This document shows positions 10,006 to 19,004 of a DNA stretch of 64,000 bases, piece after piece. The stretch is taken from NCBI RefSeq assembly GCF_030268005.1, contig NZ_BRZC01000002.1:1-64000 (forward strand). Reading direction: 5' to 3'. This DNA comes from Microbacterium arabinogalactanolyticum (GTDB lineage: Bacteria; Actinomycetota; Actinomycetes; Actinomycetales; Microbacteriaceae). The notes beneath the pieces are model-generated. The model had not been told where the DNA came from. It worked only from the letters and a program-made list of their open reading frames with translations, and did no database searches. The position numbers and the translations under genes are program-made. Numbering within the stretch: position 1 is the stretch's first letter; the number at the start of each line of letters is the position of its first letter.

Positions 10006-11553
10006 ATGAGCGAATCCACAAAGGCTGTGGGGACCGGCCCCGTCGATGATGACGCCGCCGCCCTCGCCGAACTCGGCTACAAGCAGGAACTCCATCGCGG
10101 GATGTCGGGCTTCTCGAACTTCGCGGTGTCCTTCTCGATCATCTCGATCCTGGCCGGCTGCATCACGTCCTTCAACATCGCGCTGAAGTCGGGGGGACCG
10201 AGCGCGATCACCATCGGATGGCCGCTGGTCGGCGTCTTCGTGCTGTGCGTCGCGCTGGCCATGGCGGAGGTCTGCTCCCGCTATCCCACCGCCGGCGGCC
10301 TGTACTTCTGGGCCGGACGCCTGGCCAAGAGGAGCAAGCGCCAGTGGGCGTGGTTCGTCGGGTGGTACAACTTCCTCGGCGAGGTCGCGGTGACCGCCGC
10401 CATCGACTACGGCGCGGCCGCGACCATGATGGCCTTCGCCAACCTGATGTGGGGGACCGAGGTCACCGCGCTGAACACGTTCCTGCTGTTCGTGGCGCTG
10501 ATCGTCATCCACGGACTGCTGAACACCTTCGGCGTGAACCTGGTGAGCCTGCTCTCCTCGGTGTCGGCGTGGTGGCACATCGTCGGCGTCGTGATCATCG
10601 TCGCCGTGCTGTGGATCATGCCCTCGCAGCATCAGGACGTCGCCTGGACCTTCACCACCTGGCACAACGAGACCGGCTGGGGCTTCGGCCCCTACGTGTT
10701 CCTGATGGGCCTGCTGATGGCCCAGTACACCTACACCGGCTACGACGCCTCGGCGCACGTCGCCGAGGAGACCAAGAACGCCTCGGTCGCGGCGCCGAAG
10801 GGCATCGTGATGAGCGTGCTGATCTCGATCATCGGCGGCTGGATCCTGCTGTACACGATCGTCGCGGCGATCCAGGACGGCAGCGAGGCGGGACTGTCGA
10901 AGATCGTCGGCACCGATCTCGGCTCGGGCCCGGCGCAGATCTTCATGGACGCGCTGAACAACCCGGACGTCGCGAAGTTCCTGCTGTTCATCGTGTGCGG
11001 CGCCCAGTTCTTCTGCGGCATGGCATCCGTCACCGCCAACTCGCGGATGAGCTACGCGTTCTCGCGGGACAACGCCATCCCCGGATCGAGGCTGTGGGCG
11101 CAGGTGAACAAGCGCACCGGCACCCCGACCAACTCGATCTGGCTGTGCGTGGTGCTGTCGATCGTGGTCACCGTCCCCGCCCTGTTCAACACGACCGCGT
11201 ATGCCGCCGTCACCTCCATCGCGGTGATCGGCCTGTACATCGCGTACGTGACCCCGGTGTTCCTGCGCCGGCTGAACCCGGCGTTCCAGCCCGGCCCGTG
11301 GAACCTCGGCCGCTGGAGCGGTCTGATCGGCTGGGTCGCCGTGGTCTGGGTGGTGTTCATCGTCATCCTGTTCGTGCTGCCTCCGGTCACCCCGATCACG
11401 GTCGACACGTTCAACTACGCACCGATCGCCGTCGCGGTCGTCGCCATCCTGTCGATCGTGCTGTGGTACGCCTACGGCAAGCGCGACTTCATGAACAGCA
11501 GCGCAGAGGCCGAGCACCTCACCAAGTCCGCAGACACGCTGCTGGACGAGTGA
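10006..11553 (+). CDS. APC-family amino acid/amine permease
   Basis: The 515-residue inner-membrane transporter has about 12 hydrophobic segments. The N-terminus GYKQELHRGMSGFSNFAVSF and the motif AEVCSRYPTAGGLYFWAGRL are typical of the amino acid/choline transporter (ACT) group of the APC superfamily. ATG 10006 follows AAAGCAGG. As first gene of an operon with a gamma-glutamyl ligase and hydrolase, it probably imports the amine substrate. Candidates are ethanolamine, another amino alcohol, a polyamine or GABA; the sequence does not decide between them. Confidence 0.88.
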   Translation: MSESTKAVGTGPVDDDAAALAELGYKQELHRGMSGFSNFAVSFSIISILAGCITSFNIALKSGGPSAITIGWPLVGVFVLCVALAMAEVCSRYPTAGGLYFWAGRLAKRSKRQWAWFVGWYNFLGEVAVTAAIDYGAAATMMAFANLMWGTEVTALNTFLLFVALIVIHGLLNTFGVNLVSLLSSVSAWWHIVGVVIIVAVLWIMPSQHQDVAWTFTTWHNETGWGFGPYVFLMGLLMAQYTYTGYDASAHVAEETKNASVAAPKGIVMSVLISIIGGWILLYTIVAAIQDGSEAGLSKIVGTDLGSGPAQIFMDALNNPDVAKFLLFIVCGAQFFCGMASVTANSRMSYAFSRDNAIPGSRLWAQVNKRTGTPTNSIWLCVVLSIVVTVPALFNTTAYAAVTSIAVIGLYIAYVTPVFLRRLNPAFQPGPWNLGRWSGLIGWVAVVWVVFIVILFVLPPVTPITVDTFNYAPIAVAVVAILSIVLWYAYGKRDFMNSSAEAEHLTKSADTLLDE

Positions 11554-11569
11554 GCGCGATCGGACGACG

Positions 11570-12283
11570 ATGATGGACTCCCTCCTGGTTGATGCCGCGC
11601 TGCACCCGGTGCGCGGGCAGATGGCCTTCGAATCCTGCGTGGAGCAGCTCGGATCGGCCATCCAGCTCGGCATCTTCCGGGTGGGCGAGAAGCTGCCCGG
11701 CGAGCGCGAGCTCGCTGAGCGGCTGAACGTCTCGCGCGCCACCCTCCGGGAGGCCATCAGCGCTCTCCGCGCCGCCGGGCTCGTTTCGACGACCCGGGGG
11801 CGCGGAGGGGGCACCGTCGTCGAGCCGCCGAAGCAGGCGTGGCCCGCCGGCCAGCATCCGCCCCGTCGGGCCGAGATCGACGACCTGATCATCTTCCGCT
11901 CGGTGATCGAGCCGGGAGCGGCGCACCGCGCCGCCCTCACCGACCTCACCGACGAGCAGCGGCAGCTGCTGGAGAACGGCCTCGTCGAGGTCGACGCCGC
12001 CGAGACGCCCGCCGACTACCGGCAGGCGGATGCCAGGCTCCACCTCGCCATCAGCACCGTCTGCGGCTCGGACGAGCTCGCGCACGCGTGCAGCGGCGTG
12101 CAGGCGAAGATCCACCAGCTGCTCGCCGAGATCCCATTCCTCAAGAAGAACATCGAACACGCCGACGCCGAGCATCGGGAGATCGTCGCAGCGATCCTCG
12201 ACGGCGACGCCGAGCGCGCGCGCCGTGTCATGGCAGCGCACTGCGACGCCACGGCCGCACTCCTGAAGGGCCTTCTGAAATGA
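11570..12283 (+). CDS. FadR-subfamily GntR transcriptional regulator
   Basis: The protein has 237 residues. A winged helix-turn-helix occupies residues ~20-85 (LPGERELAERLNVSRATLRE). The FCD effector domain follows from ~105, with Asp and His residues that usually hold a metal and a small organic acid (DDLIIFRSVIEPGAAHRAA, DARLHLAI, HREIV). It probably controls this operon through the site at 9924-9934. ATG 11570 lies 16 bases after the permease stop, and the stop overlaps the ligase start (ATGA). Confidence 0.88.
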   Translation: MMDSLLVDAALHPVRGQMAFESCVEQLGSAIQLGIFRVGEKLPGERELAERLNVSRATLREAISALRAAGLVSTTRGRGGGTVVEPPKQAWPAGQHPPRRAEIDDLIIFRSVIEPGAAHRAALTDLTDEQRQLLENGLVEVDAAETPADYRQADARLHLAISTVCGSDELAHACSGVQAKIHQLLAEIPFLKKNIEHADAEHREIVAAILDGDAERARRVMAAHCDATAALLKGLLK

Positions 12284-13674
12284 GCACGATGAACGTCACC
12301 CCCACACCTCCGCGCAACGATCGGATGCTGACCGTCGACCGCCTGCGCGGAATGATCCTGGAGGGGGAGATCGACACGGTCGTCCTCGCCTTCACCGACA
12401 TGCAGGGCCGCCTGCAGGGCAAGCTGCTGCACGCCCGCTTCTTCCTCGACTCCGTGCTGGGCCACGGCACGGAGGGCTGCAACTATCTGCTCGCCGTCGA
12501 CGTCGACATGAACACCGTCGACGGCTACGACCACGCGTCATGGGCGAGCGGATACGGCGACATGGAGTTCATCCCCGACCTGTCGACGATCCGGCTGATG
12601 CCGCACCGCCCGGGCAGCGTGCTGATCCAGTGCGACCTGACCAGCACGACCGGCGAGGCGGTGCGGGTGTCGCCGCGGAGCATGCTGCGCGCGCAGGTCG
12701 ATCGCGCGGCCGGGCACGGCTGGAAGGCCGTCGCCGGAACCGAGCTGGAGTTCGTGATCTACAACACGCCCTACGAGAAGGCGTGGGACGACGGCTACCG
12801 CAACCTGATCCCGGCCAACCGGTACAACATCGACTACTCCATCCTGGGCTCCTCCATCGTCGAGCCGCTGCTGCGCGACATCCGCAACACCATGTACTCC
12901 TCGGGACTGACCGTGGAGTCGGCCAAGGGGGAGTGCAACTTCGGTCAGCACGAGATCGCGTTCCTGTTCGACGAGGTGATCGCGACCGCCGACAACCACT
13001 CGTACTACAAGACCGCCGCCAAGGACATCGCCCGTCAGCACGGCCAGTCGATCACGTTCATGGCCAAGCCGAACCAGCGCGAGGGCAACTCCTGTCACGT
13101 GCACATGTCGCTGCGCGGCAAGGACGATGACGGCCTCGTCTTCTGGGACGAGCAGAACGGGCGTCGCTCCGCGGTGTACGACCACTTCATTGCGGGCGTC
13201 CTGGCGACCATGCGCGAGTTCACGCTGTTCTACGCGCCGAACATCAACTCCTACAAGCGCTTCGTGAAGGGCTCGTTCGCGCCGACCTCCGTCGCTTGGG
13301 GCATCGACAACCGCACCACCGCGGTCCGGCTGGTCGGCAGCGGGAAGAGCGCGCGGATGGAGAACCGTCTCCCCGGCGGCGACATGAACCCGTATCTGGG
13401 CCTGGCCGCGATGCTCGCCGGCGGGCTTTACGGCATCGAGAACGAGCTCTCGCTCGAGGAGGAGACCCGCGGCAACGCCTACGAGTCCGGTGCGCCGGTC
13501 GTGCCGACCACCATGCACGCGGCCCGTGACGCACTGGCGAACTCCGAGATCGCCGCGCAGGTGTTCGGCGAGGACGTCGTCCGGCACTACGTGCACTACG
13601 CGGACGTCGAGATCGAGGCGTTCGACGCCGCCGTCACCGATTGGGAGCTGACCCGCGGATTCGAGAGGCTGTGA
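12280..13674 (+). CDS. Glutamine synthetase-like gamma-glutamyl-amine ligase (PuuA/GlnA4-like)
   Basis: The protein has 464 residues with the glutamine synthetase fold. Recognisable GS elements are the beta-grasp N-terminus (LAFTDMQGRLQGK), GTELEFVIY (metal Glu), GECNFGQHEI, the KPN-EGNSCHVHMSL ATP/glutamate site, NRTTAVRLVG and ENRLPGGDMNPYL. The NLYDL adenylylation loop of housekeeping GlnA is not apparent. With an ALDH and a C26-type hydrolase beside it, the likely reaction is ATP-dependent coupling of glutamate to an amine. Known relatives are PuuA (putrescine) and Streptomyces GlnA4 (ethanolamine). ATG 12280 overlaps the regulator stop. Confidence 0.88.
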   Translation: MSTMNVTPTPPRNDRMLTVDRLRGMILEGEIDTVVLAFTDMQGRLQGKLLHARFFLDSVLGHGTEGCNYLLAVDVDMNTVDGYDHASWASGYGDMEFIPDLSTIRLMPHRPGSVLIQCDLTSTTGEAVRVSPRSMLRAQVDRAAGHGWKAVAGTELEFVIYNTPYEKAWDDGYRNLIPANRYNIDYSILGSSIVEPLLRDIRNTMYSSGLTVESAKGECNFGQHEIAFLFDEVIATADNHSYYKTAAKDIARQHGQSITFMAKPNQREGNSCHVHMSLRGKDDDGLVFWDEQNGRRSAVYDHFIAGVLATMREFTLFYAPNINSYKRFVKGSFAPTSVAWGIDNRTTAVRLVGSGKSARMENRLPGGDMNPYLGLAAMLAGGLYGIENELSLEEETRGNAYESGAPVVPTTMHAARDALANSEIAAQVFGEDVVRHYVHYADVEIEAFDAAVTDWELTRGFERL

Positions 13675-13676
13675 GC

Positions 13677-15071
13677 ATGAGAATCCCCACCACCCCGTTC
13701 GGCGCCGGCGGCGCCTTCACGGTGCTGAACCCCGCGACCGGCGCCGCCGTCGCCACCGTCCCGCAGGCCGATCTCGCCGAGACGGATGCGGCGATCGAGC
13801 GCGCGCACCGCGCCTACCCCGCCTGGCGCGCCATCGCGCCGGCGGAGCGGGCCCGGCTGCTGCGTTCATTCGCCTCGGTCGTCGACGCGCACATCGACGA
13901 GCTCGCCGCCCTCGAGGTCGCGGGGGCGGGGCACACCATCGGCAATGCCCGCTGGGAGGCCGGCAACGTCCGCGACGTGCTGAACTACTACAGCGCTGCA
14001 CCCGAACGTCACTTCGGCAGGCAGATCCCGGTACCGGGCGGTGTGGACATCACGTTCCACGAACCGCTCGGTGTGGTCGGCATCATCGTGCCGTGGAACT
14101 TCCCCATGCCGATCGCCGGCTGGGGCTTCGGCCCGGCTCTCGCGGCGGGCAACACCGTCGTGCTCAAGCCCGCCGAGCTCACCCCGCTCACCGCCATGCG
14201 GCTCGGTGAGCTGGCACTCGAAGCCGGCATCCCGGAGGGCGTGTTCACCGTCATCCCGGGCAAGGGGCGGATCGTCGGCGACCGTTTCGTGACGCATCCG
14301 CTGGTGCGCAAGGTGTGCTTCACCGGGTCCACCGACGTCGGCAAGGGCATCATGCGCGGCTGCGCCGACCAGGTCAAGCGCCTGACGCTGGAGCTCGGCG
14401 GCAAGAACGCGAACATCGTCTTCGAGGACGCCGACCTCGAAAGGGCTGCGGCATCCGCGCCCGGGGCAGGCCTCGACAACGCGGGGCAGGACTGCTGCGC
14501 TCGCTCCCGCATCCTCGTGCAGCAGAGCGTGTACGACCGGTTCCTGGAGCTGCTGCAGCCCGCCGTGGAGTCGTTCCGCGTGAAGGACCCCGCTGCCGAG
14601 GACGCGGAGATGGGGCCGCTCATCTCGGCGAAGCAGCGCGATTCGGTGGCATCCGCTCTGACGGGCGCCGACGTGGCGTTCCGCGGTCAGGCCCCGGACG
14701 CCTCCAGCGGGTACTGGCTCGCCCCGACCGTGGTCATGCCGCGGGGAGCGTCCGACCCGGTGTGGTCGCAGGAGCTGTTCGGGCCGGTGCTGGCCGTCAT
14801 GCCGTTCACGGACGAGGCGGATGCCATCGCCAAGGCCAATGACACTGAGTACGGCCTGTCCGGCTCGATCTTCACCCGCGACGTCGGCCGTGCGCTGCGC
14901 GTCGCGCGCGGCGTGGAGAGCGGCAACCTGTCGGTGAACTCGCACTCCTCGGTGCGGTACTGGACCCCGTTCGGCGGGTTCAAGCAGTCGGGTCTGGGGC
15001 GCGAGCTCGGACCGGACGCACCGGACTCCTTCTCCGAGGTGAAGAACGTCTTCATCTCGACCGACAATTGA
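13677..15071 (+). CDS. NAD(P)-dependent aldehyde dehydrogenase
   Basis: The protein has 464 residues. The oxyanion Asn141 is in VPWNFPMP, the general base Glu239 is in LELGGKN and the catalytic Cys273 is in GQDCCARSR. The C-terminal dimerisation segment is GFKQSGLGRELG. It would oxidise a gamma-glutamylated amino-aldehyde to the acid. ATG 13677 follows the ligase stop by 2 bases. An earlier in-frame ATG at 13641 lies inside the ligase gene and is less likely. Confidence 0.93.
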   Translation: MRIPTTPFGAGGAFTVLNPATGAAVATVPQADLAETDAAIERAHRAYPAWRAIAPAERARLLRSFASVVDAHIDELAALEVAGAGHTIGNARWEAGNVRDVLNYYSAAPERHFGRQIPVPGGVDITFHEPLGVVGIIVPWNFPMPIAGWGFGPALAAGNTVVLKPAELTPLTAMRLGELALEAGIPEGVFTVIPGKGRIVGDRFVTHPLVRKVCFTGSTDVGKGIMRGCADQVKRLTLELGGKNANIVFEDADLERAAASAPGAGLDNAGQDCCARSRILVQQSVYDRFLELLQPAVESFRVKDPAAEDAEMGPLISAKQRDSVASALTGADVAFRGQAPDASSGYWLAPTVVMPRGASDPVWSQELFGPVLAVMPFTDEADAIAKANDTEYGLSGSIFTRDVGRALRVARGVESGNLSVNSHSSVRYWTPFGGFKQSGLGRELGPDAPDSFSEVKNVFISTDN

Positions 15072-15103
15072 TCAGATCTCAGGAAAGGCAACAGGGAGAA
15101 CAG

Positions 15104-15883
15104 ATGGGAAAGCTGGACGGCAAGGTCGGCGTCATCACCGGCGGATGCAGCGGGATCGGCCTCGCGACGGCGAGGAAGTTCGTCGCGGAGGGTGCCAAGG
15201 TCGTGATCGGCGACCTCGATGAGGTGAACGGTCCGCGCATCGCCGAGGAGCTCGACGGCGTGTTCGTGAAGGTGAACGTCACGGACCAGGAGCAGGTCGA
15301 GAACCTGTTCAAGGTCGCGAACGACACCTACGGTCACATCGACATCGCCTTCAACAACGCCGGCATCTCCCCGGCATCCGACGACTCGATCCTGAAGACC
15401 GGTATCGACGCCTGGAACCTGGTGCAGGACGTCAATCTCACCAGCGTCTACTACTGCTGCAAGGCCGTGCTCCCGTACATGCTTGCGCAGGGCAAGGGAT
15501 CCATCATCAACACCGCATCCTTCGTCGCGATCATGGGAGCCGCCACCTCGCAGATCTCGTACACGGCGTCCAAGGGCGGCGTGCTGGCGATGACCCGCGA
15601 GCTGGGCGTGCAGTTCGCGCGGAAGGGCATCCGCGTGAACGCCCTCTGCCCCGGGCCGGTGAACACGCCGCTGCTGCAGGAGCTGTTCGCGAAGGACCCC
15701 GAGCGGGCCGCGCGCCGACTGATCCACGTGCCCATGGGACGCTTCGCCGAGCCGGAGGAGATCGCGAACGCGGTAGCCTTCCTGGGCAGCGACGAATCCA
15801 GCTTCATCACCGCGATGGACTTCCTTGTGGACGGAGGTCTGTCCAACGCCTACGTCACACCCCTGGAGAGCGACTTTGAGTGA
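15104..15883 (+). CDS. Short-chain dehydrogenase/reductase
   Basis: The protein has 259 residues and is a classical SDR. Nucleotide-binding TGGCSGIG is at 12-19. Asp37 ends beta-2 (VIGDLDE), which favours NAD over NADP. NNAGI starts at 84. The catalytic Ser139-Tyr153-Lys157 are in place (SYTASK). RBS AGGGAG lies 5 bases before ATG 15104. Within this operon it takes the place where a putrescine pathway would have the FAD oxidase PuuB. An alcohol-to-aldehyde step on a gamma-glutamylated amino alcohol is therefore inferred. Confidence 0.92.
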   Translation: MGKLDGKVGVITGGCSGIGLATARKFVAEGAKVVIGDLDEVNGPRIAEELDGVFVKVNVTDQEQVENLFKVANDTYGHIDIAFNNAGISPASDDSILKTGIDAWNLVQDVNLTSVYYCCKAVLPYMLAQGKGSIINTASFVAIMGAATSQISYTASKGGVLAMTRELGVQFARKGIRVNALCPGPVNTPLLQELFAKDPERAARRLIHVPMGRFAEPEEIANAVAFLGSDESSFITAMDFLVDGGLSNAYVTPLESDFE

Positions 15884-16622
15884 TCCTTCGCCGGAGCAGG
15901 CGGCCGTGCGGCCCGTCATCGGCATCAGCACCTATCGGCAGCTGGCCAACTGGGGCGACTGGCGCCACATCCCGGCTGACCTGCTGCCCGCCGACTACGC
16001 GCTCTCGGTGGAGCGCGCCGGTGGCGTGCCGGTGCTGCTCCCGCCGCTCGGCTCAGCGGAGTCCGCGCGGATCGCGCTGAGCCGGATCGACGGTCTGCTG
16101 ATCGCGGGCGGGGCGGACATCAACCCCGCCCGCTACGGGCAGGAGCCACACGAGCACGTCACCACCTGGTACGACGACCGGGATGCCTGGGAGCTGTGGC
16201 TCCTCGCCGAGGCGGACCGGGAGCGGCTGCCGACGCTGGGCATCTGCCGCGGGATGCAGATGATGGCGGTGGCCGCCGGCGGGTCGCTGGTGCAGCACCT
16301 GCCGGATGTCGTCGGGCACGGCGATCACGGGGGCACCCCGGCCGGATACAGCTCGACCGATGTCACGGTCGAGGGGGAAGGGCGCATAGCCGCGCTGATC
16401 GCCGATCGTCTGACGGTGCCGAGCCATCATCATCAGGCCGTCGACGCGCACCCCGGCTTCCGTGTGGTCGCCCGCGACGGCGACGGGGTCGTGCAGGCCA
16501 TGGAGGCCGATGGCGACCGCTTCGCGGTGGGGGTGCAGTGGCATCCGGAGACCGCCGACGATTCGGGCGTGTTCGACGGGCTGGTGGCAGCGGCCCGGGA
16601 GCGCGCCGCGCGCCGAGGCTGA
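15876..16622 (+). CDS. Gamma-glutamyl hydrolase, class-I GATase family (PuuD-like, peptidase C26)
   Basis: The protein has 248 residues. Nucleophile Cys124 is in LGICRGMQMM and the catalytic His/Glu are in GVQWHPET, as in PuuD. It would release glutamate from the gamma-glutamyl product, closing the cycle begun by the ligase. TTG 15876 was chosen as start: GGAGAG lies 5 bases upstream and it overlaps the SDR stop by 8 bases. An ATG at 15825 deep in the SDR gene and a GTG at 15906 are alternatives. It is the last gene of the operon. Confidence 0.9.
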   Translation: MSDPSPEQAAVRPVIGISTYRQLANWGDWRHIPADLLPADYALSVERAGGVPVLLPPLGSAESARIALSRIDGLLIAGGADINPARYGQEPHEHVTTWYDDRDAWELWLLAEADRERLPTLGICRGMQMMAVAAGGSLVQHLPDVVGHGDHGGTPAGYSSTDVTVEGEGRIAALIADRLTVPSHHHQAVDAHPGFRVVARDGDGVVQAMEADGDRFAVGVQWHPETADDSGVFDGLVAAARERAARRG

Positions 16623-16674
16623 GCCGGAGGGCCCTGCCGCTAGACTCGAGCAAGCACGACGAGCAGGAGAACCG

Positions 16675-17565
16675 GTGGCGGACAAGGTGACGAAGACCAA
16701 GTCGAAGGCGACGAAGGAGGGCGACCTCCCGATCGGCCCGACGGGTCGCCCGTACCACGGCTTCGACGTCCCTGCGCCGCTGGACTCGCACGGCCCCGCG
16801 CGCATCATCGCCCTCTGCAACCAGAAGGGCGGCGTCGGCAAGACGACCACGTCGATCAACCTGGCCGCTTCACTCGCCGAATACGGTCGCCGGGTGCTGG
16901 CCGTCGACTTCGACCCCCAGGGCGCGCTGTCGGCAGGCCTCGGCATCACCGTGCACGATGTGCCGACCGTCTACGACCTGCTGCTGGACACCAAGCGCGA
17001 CCCGCGCGAGGCGATCGTGCAGTCCTCGACCCCGAACCTCGACGTGCTGCCGGCGAACATCGACCTGTCCGCCGCTGAGGTGCACCTGGTCAACGAGGTC
17101 GCCCGAGAGACGATCCTCGCCCGCGTGCTGCGGCACGTCGCGGGGGAGTACGACGTCATCCTGATCGACTGCCAGCCCTCGCTCGGACTGCTCACCGTCA
17201 ATGCCCTGACGGCCGCGCACGGCGTTCTCATCCCGCTGGAGTGCGAGTTCTTCGCCCTGCGCGGTGTGGCGCTGCTGATCGAGACCATCGACAAGGTGCG
17301 CGACCGGCTGAACCCGTCGATCAAGCTCGACGGACTGCTCGCCACCATGTACGACCCGCGCACGCTGCACTCCCGCGAGGTGCTGGAGCGCGTCGTCGAG
17401 GCCTTCGGCGACGACGTGCTGGAGACCGTGATCGGCCGCACCGTGAAGTTCCCCGACGCCTCGGTGTCGGGCGTGCCCATCACCGAGTTCGCGCCGGAGC
17501 ACGCAGCCGCCCAGGCCTACCTGCGACTGGCGCGGGAGCTGGTCGCCCGTGGCGCCGTCGCCTGA
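16675..17565 (+). CDS. ParA-family ATPase linked to condensin genes
   Basis: The 296-residue deviant Walker ATPase has KGGVGKTTTS at 51-60, DFDPQG and the Walker B YDVILIDCQPSLG. A basic Lys-rich N-terminal extension of about 40 residues precedes the core. No parB lies nearby. It is the ParA-like protein that accompanies scpA/scpB in actinobacteria, probably acting in chromosome organisation. GTG 16675 follows AGGAGA, and an actinobacterial -10-like TAGACT lies at 16641-16646. The end overlaps scpA by 17 bases. Confidence 0.92.
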   Translation: MADKVTKTKSKATKEGDLPIGPTGRPYHGFDVPAPLDSHGPARIIALCNQKGGVGKTTTSINLAASLAEYGRRVLAVDFDPQGALSAGLGITVHDVPTVYDLLLDTKRDPREAIVQSSTPNLDVLPANIDLSAAEVHLVNEVARETILARVLRHVAGEYDVILIDCQPSLGLLTVNALTAAHGVLIPLECEFFALRGVALLIETIDKVRDRLNPSIKLDGLLATMYDPRTLHSREVLERVVEAFGDDVLETVIGRTVKFPDASVSGVPITEFAPEHAAAQAYLRLARELVARGAVA

Positions 17566-18385
17566 GGACACTTCGACGGGCCTGGCGGCCCAGGATGCGG
17601 ATGCGCCCGGGTTCCGGGTCTCGCTGTCGAACTTCGACGGCCCGTTCGACCTGCTGCTGAACCTGATCTCCAAGCACGAGCTGGACATCACCGAGGTGTC
17701 GCTGAGCAAGGTGACCAACGAGTTCATCTCGTATCTGCGCGATCTCGACGGGCCCGACGAACTGGATCAGGCATCCGAGTTCCTCGTCGTCGCGGCGACC
17801 CTGCTGGACATGAAGGTCGCGGGGCTGCTGCCGCAGGGCGAACTGGTGGATGCAGAGTCCGTCGCGCTTCTCGAGGCCCGGGACCTGCTGTTCGCCCGGC
17901 TCCTGCAGTACCGCGCGTTCAAGGAGGTCTCCGCCTGGTTCGCGCGCTGCCTGCAGCGGGAGGACCGCCGGCACGTGCGGGCCGCGCCGCTGGACGAGAA
18001 GCACCGGAAGAAGACGCCGGAGCTGGTGTGGTCGCTGAGCGTCGACGACTTCGCGGCGCTCGCCCTGTTGGCGTTCGCGCCGAAGGAGATCCCTTCGGTC
18101 GGACTCGATCACCTGCACGCGCCGCTGGTCAGCATCCGGGAGCAGGCCGCGGTCGTCGTCACGCTGCTGCGCAGCACCGACTCGCTGACGTTCCGTGAAC
18201 TGGTGAGCGGGGTGAGCGAGCCCGGTATCGTCGTGGCGCGCTTCATCTCGGTGCTCGAGCTGTACCGGCACGCCGCGCTCTCGTTCGAGCAGCTGGAGCC
18301 CCTGGGTGAGCTGACCCTGCGCTGGTCGGCGGAGAACTGGTCGGATGAGCAGCTGGCGACGCTCGGCGCGGACTACGACAGGTGA
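17549..18385 (+). CDS. scpA: Segregation and condensation protein A
   Basis: The 278-residue kleisin bridges SMC heads with ScpB. The conserved N-terminus FDGPFDLLLNLISKHELDI and the ASEFLVVAATLLDMK segment are present. The C-terminal winged-helix part includes SLTFRELV and VVARFISVLELYR. GTG 17549 overlaps the ParA gene by 17 bases. scpB follows after 7 bases. Confidence 0.95.
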   Translation: MAPSPEDTSTGLAAQDADAPGFRVSLSNFDGPFDLLLNLISKHELDITEVSLSKVTNEFISYLRDLDGPDELDQASEFLVVAATLLDMKVAGLLPQGELVDAESVALLEARDLLFARLLQYRAFKEVSAWFARCLQREDRRHVRAAPLDEKHRKKTPELVWSLSVDDFAALALLAFAPKEIPSVGLDHLHAPLVSIREQAAVVVTLLRSTDSLTFRELVSGVSEPGIVVARFISVLELYRHAALSFEQLEPLGELTLRWSAENWSDEQLATLGADYDR

Positions 18386-18392
18386 GCGGATC

Positions 18393-19004
18393 ATGACAGA
18401 TGAGGAATTCCGGATGAGTGAGGATGCGGCCCTCGAGACGACCCTCGAGACCCCGTTGAGCGAGCGCGTCGAGGCGATCCTGCTGGTCGTCGACGAGCCG
18501 ATCGCGCTGGTCGCGCTCGCGGCGGCCGTGCACGCGCCCGTCCCCGCCGTGCGGCAGACGCTCGAGACGCTGGTCGACGACTACGACGGGCGCGGCACCG
18601 GACCGCGGCGCGGATTCGAGCTGCGCGAGGTGGGCGGCGGCTGGCGGCTCTACGTCCGCGAGGACCATGATGACCTGGTCGCGGACTTCATCGGCGGACA
18701 GGCGCCCGCACGCCTGTCGCAGGCCGCGCTGGAGACCCTCGCGGTCATCGCGTACAAGCAGCCGGTCACGCGAGGGCAGGTGGCATCCATCCGCGCCGTG
18801 AACGTGGACTCGGTCGTGCGCACGCTGCTGGCGCGCGGACTGATCACCGAGCTGTTCGCCGACTCCGAGACCGGCGCGATCAACTACGGCACCACCGACC
18901 AGCTGCTGCAGCATCTGGGGATCAACTCGATCGACGAGCTGCCCCCGATCTCGCCGCTGCTCGATGACGGTGCAGACGGCTTCGACGAGGGAGTGACCCG
19001 ATGA
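18393..19004 (+). CDS. scpB: Segregation and condensation protein B
   Basis: The 203-residue tandem winged-helix partner of ScpA has the first winged helix from LSERVEAILLVVDEPI and the second at LSQAALETLAVIAYKQPVTR. The GINYGTTDQLLQHLGI end is characteristic. ATG 18393 is the first plausible start; ATG 18414 is an alternative. The stop overlaps the rluB start as ATGA. Confidence 0.94.
   Translation: MTDEEFRMSEDAALETTLETPLSERVEAILLVVDEPIALVALAAAVHAPVPAVRQTLETLVDDYDGRGTGPRRGFELREVGGGWRLYVREDHDDLVADFIGGQAPARLSQAALETLAVIAYKQPVTRGQVASIRAVNVDSVVRTLLARGLITELFADSETGAINYGTTDQLLQHLGINSIDELPPISPLLDDGADGFDEGVTR

Noticed and set aside
10006..16622. Labelling the amine operon as the putrescine (Puu) pathway
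   Set aside because: PuuB-type FAD oxidase is absent and an SDR is present; the substrate should stay open, with amino alcohols favoured.
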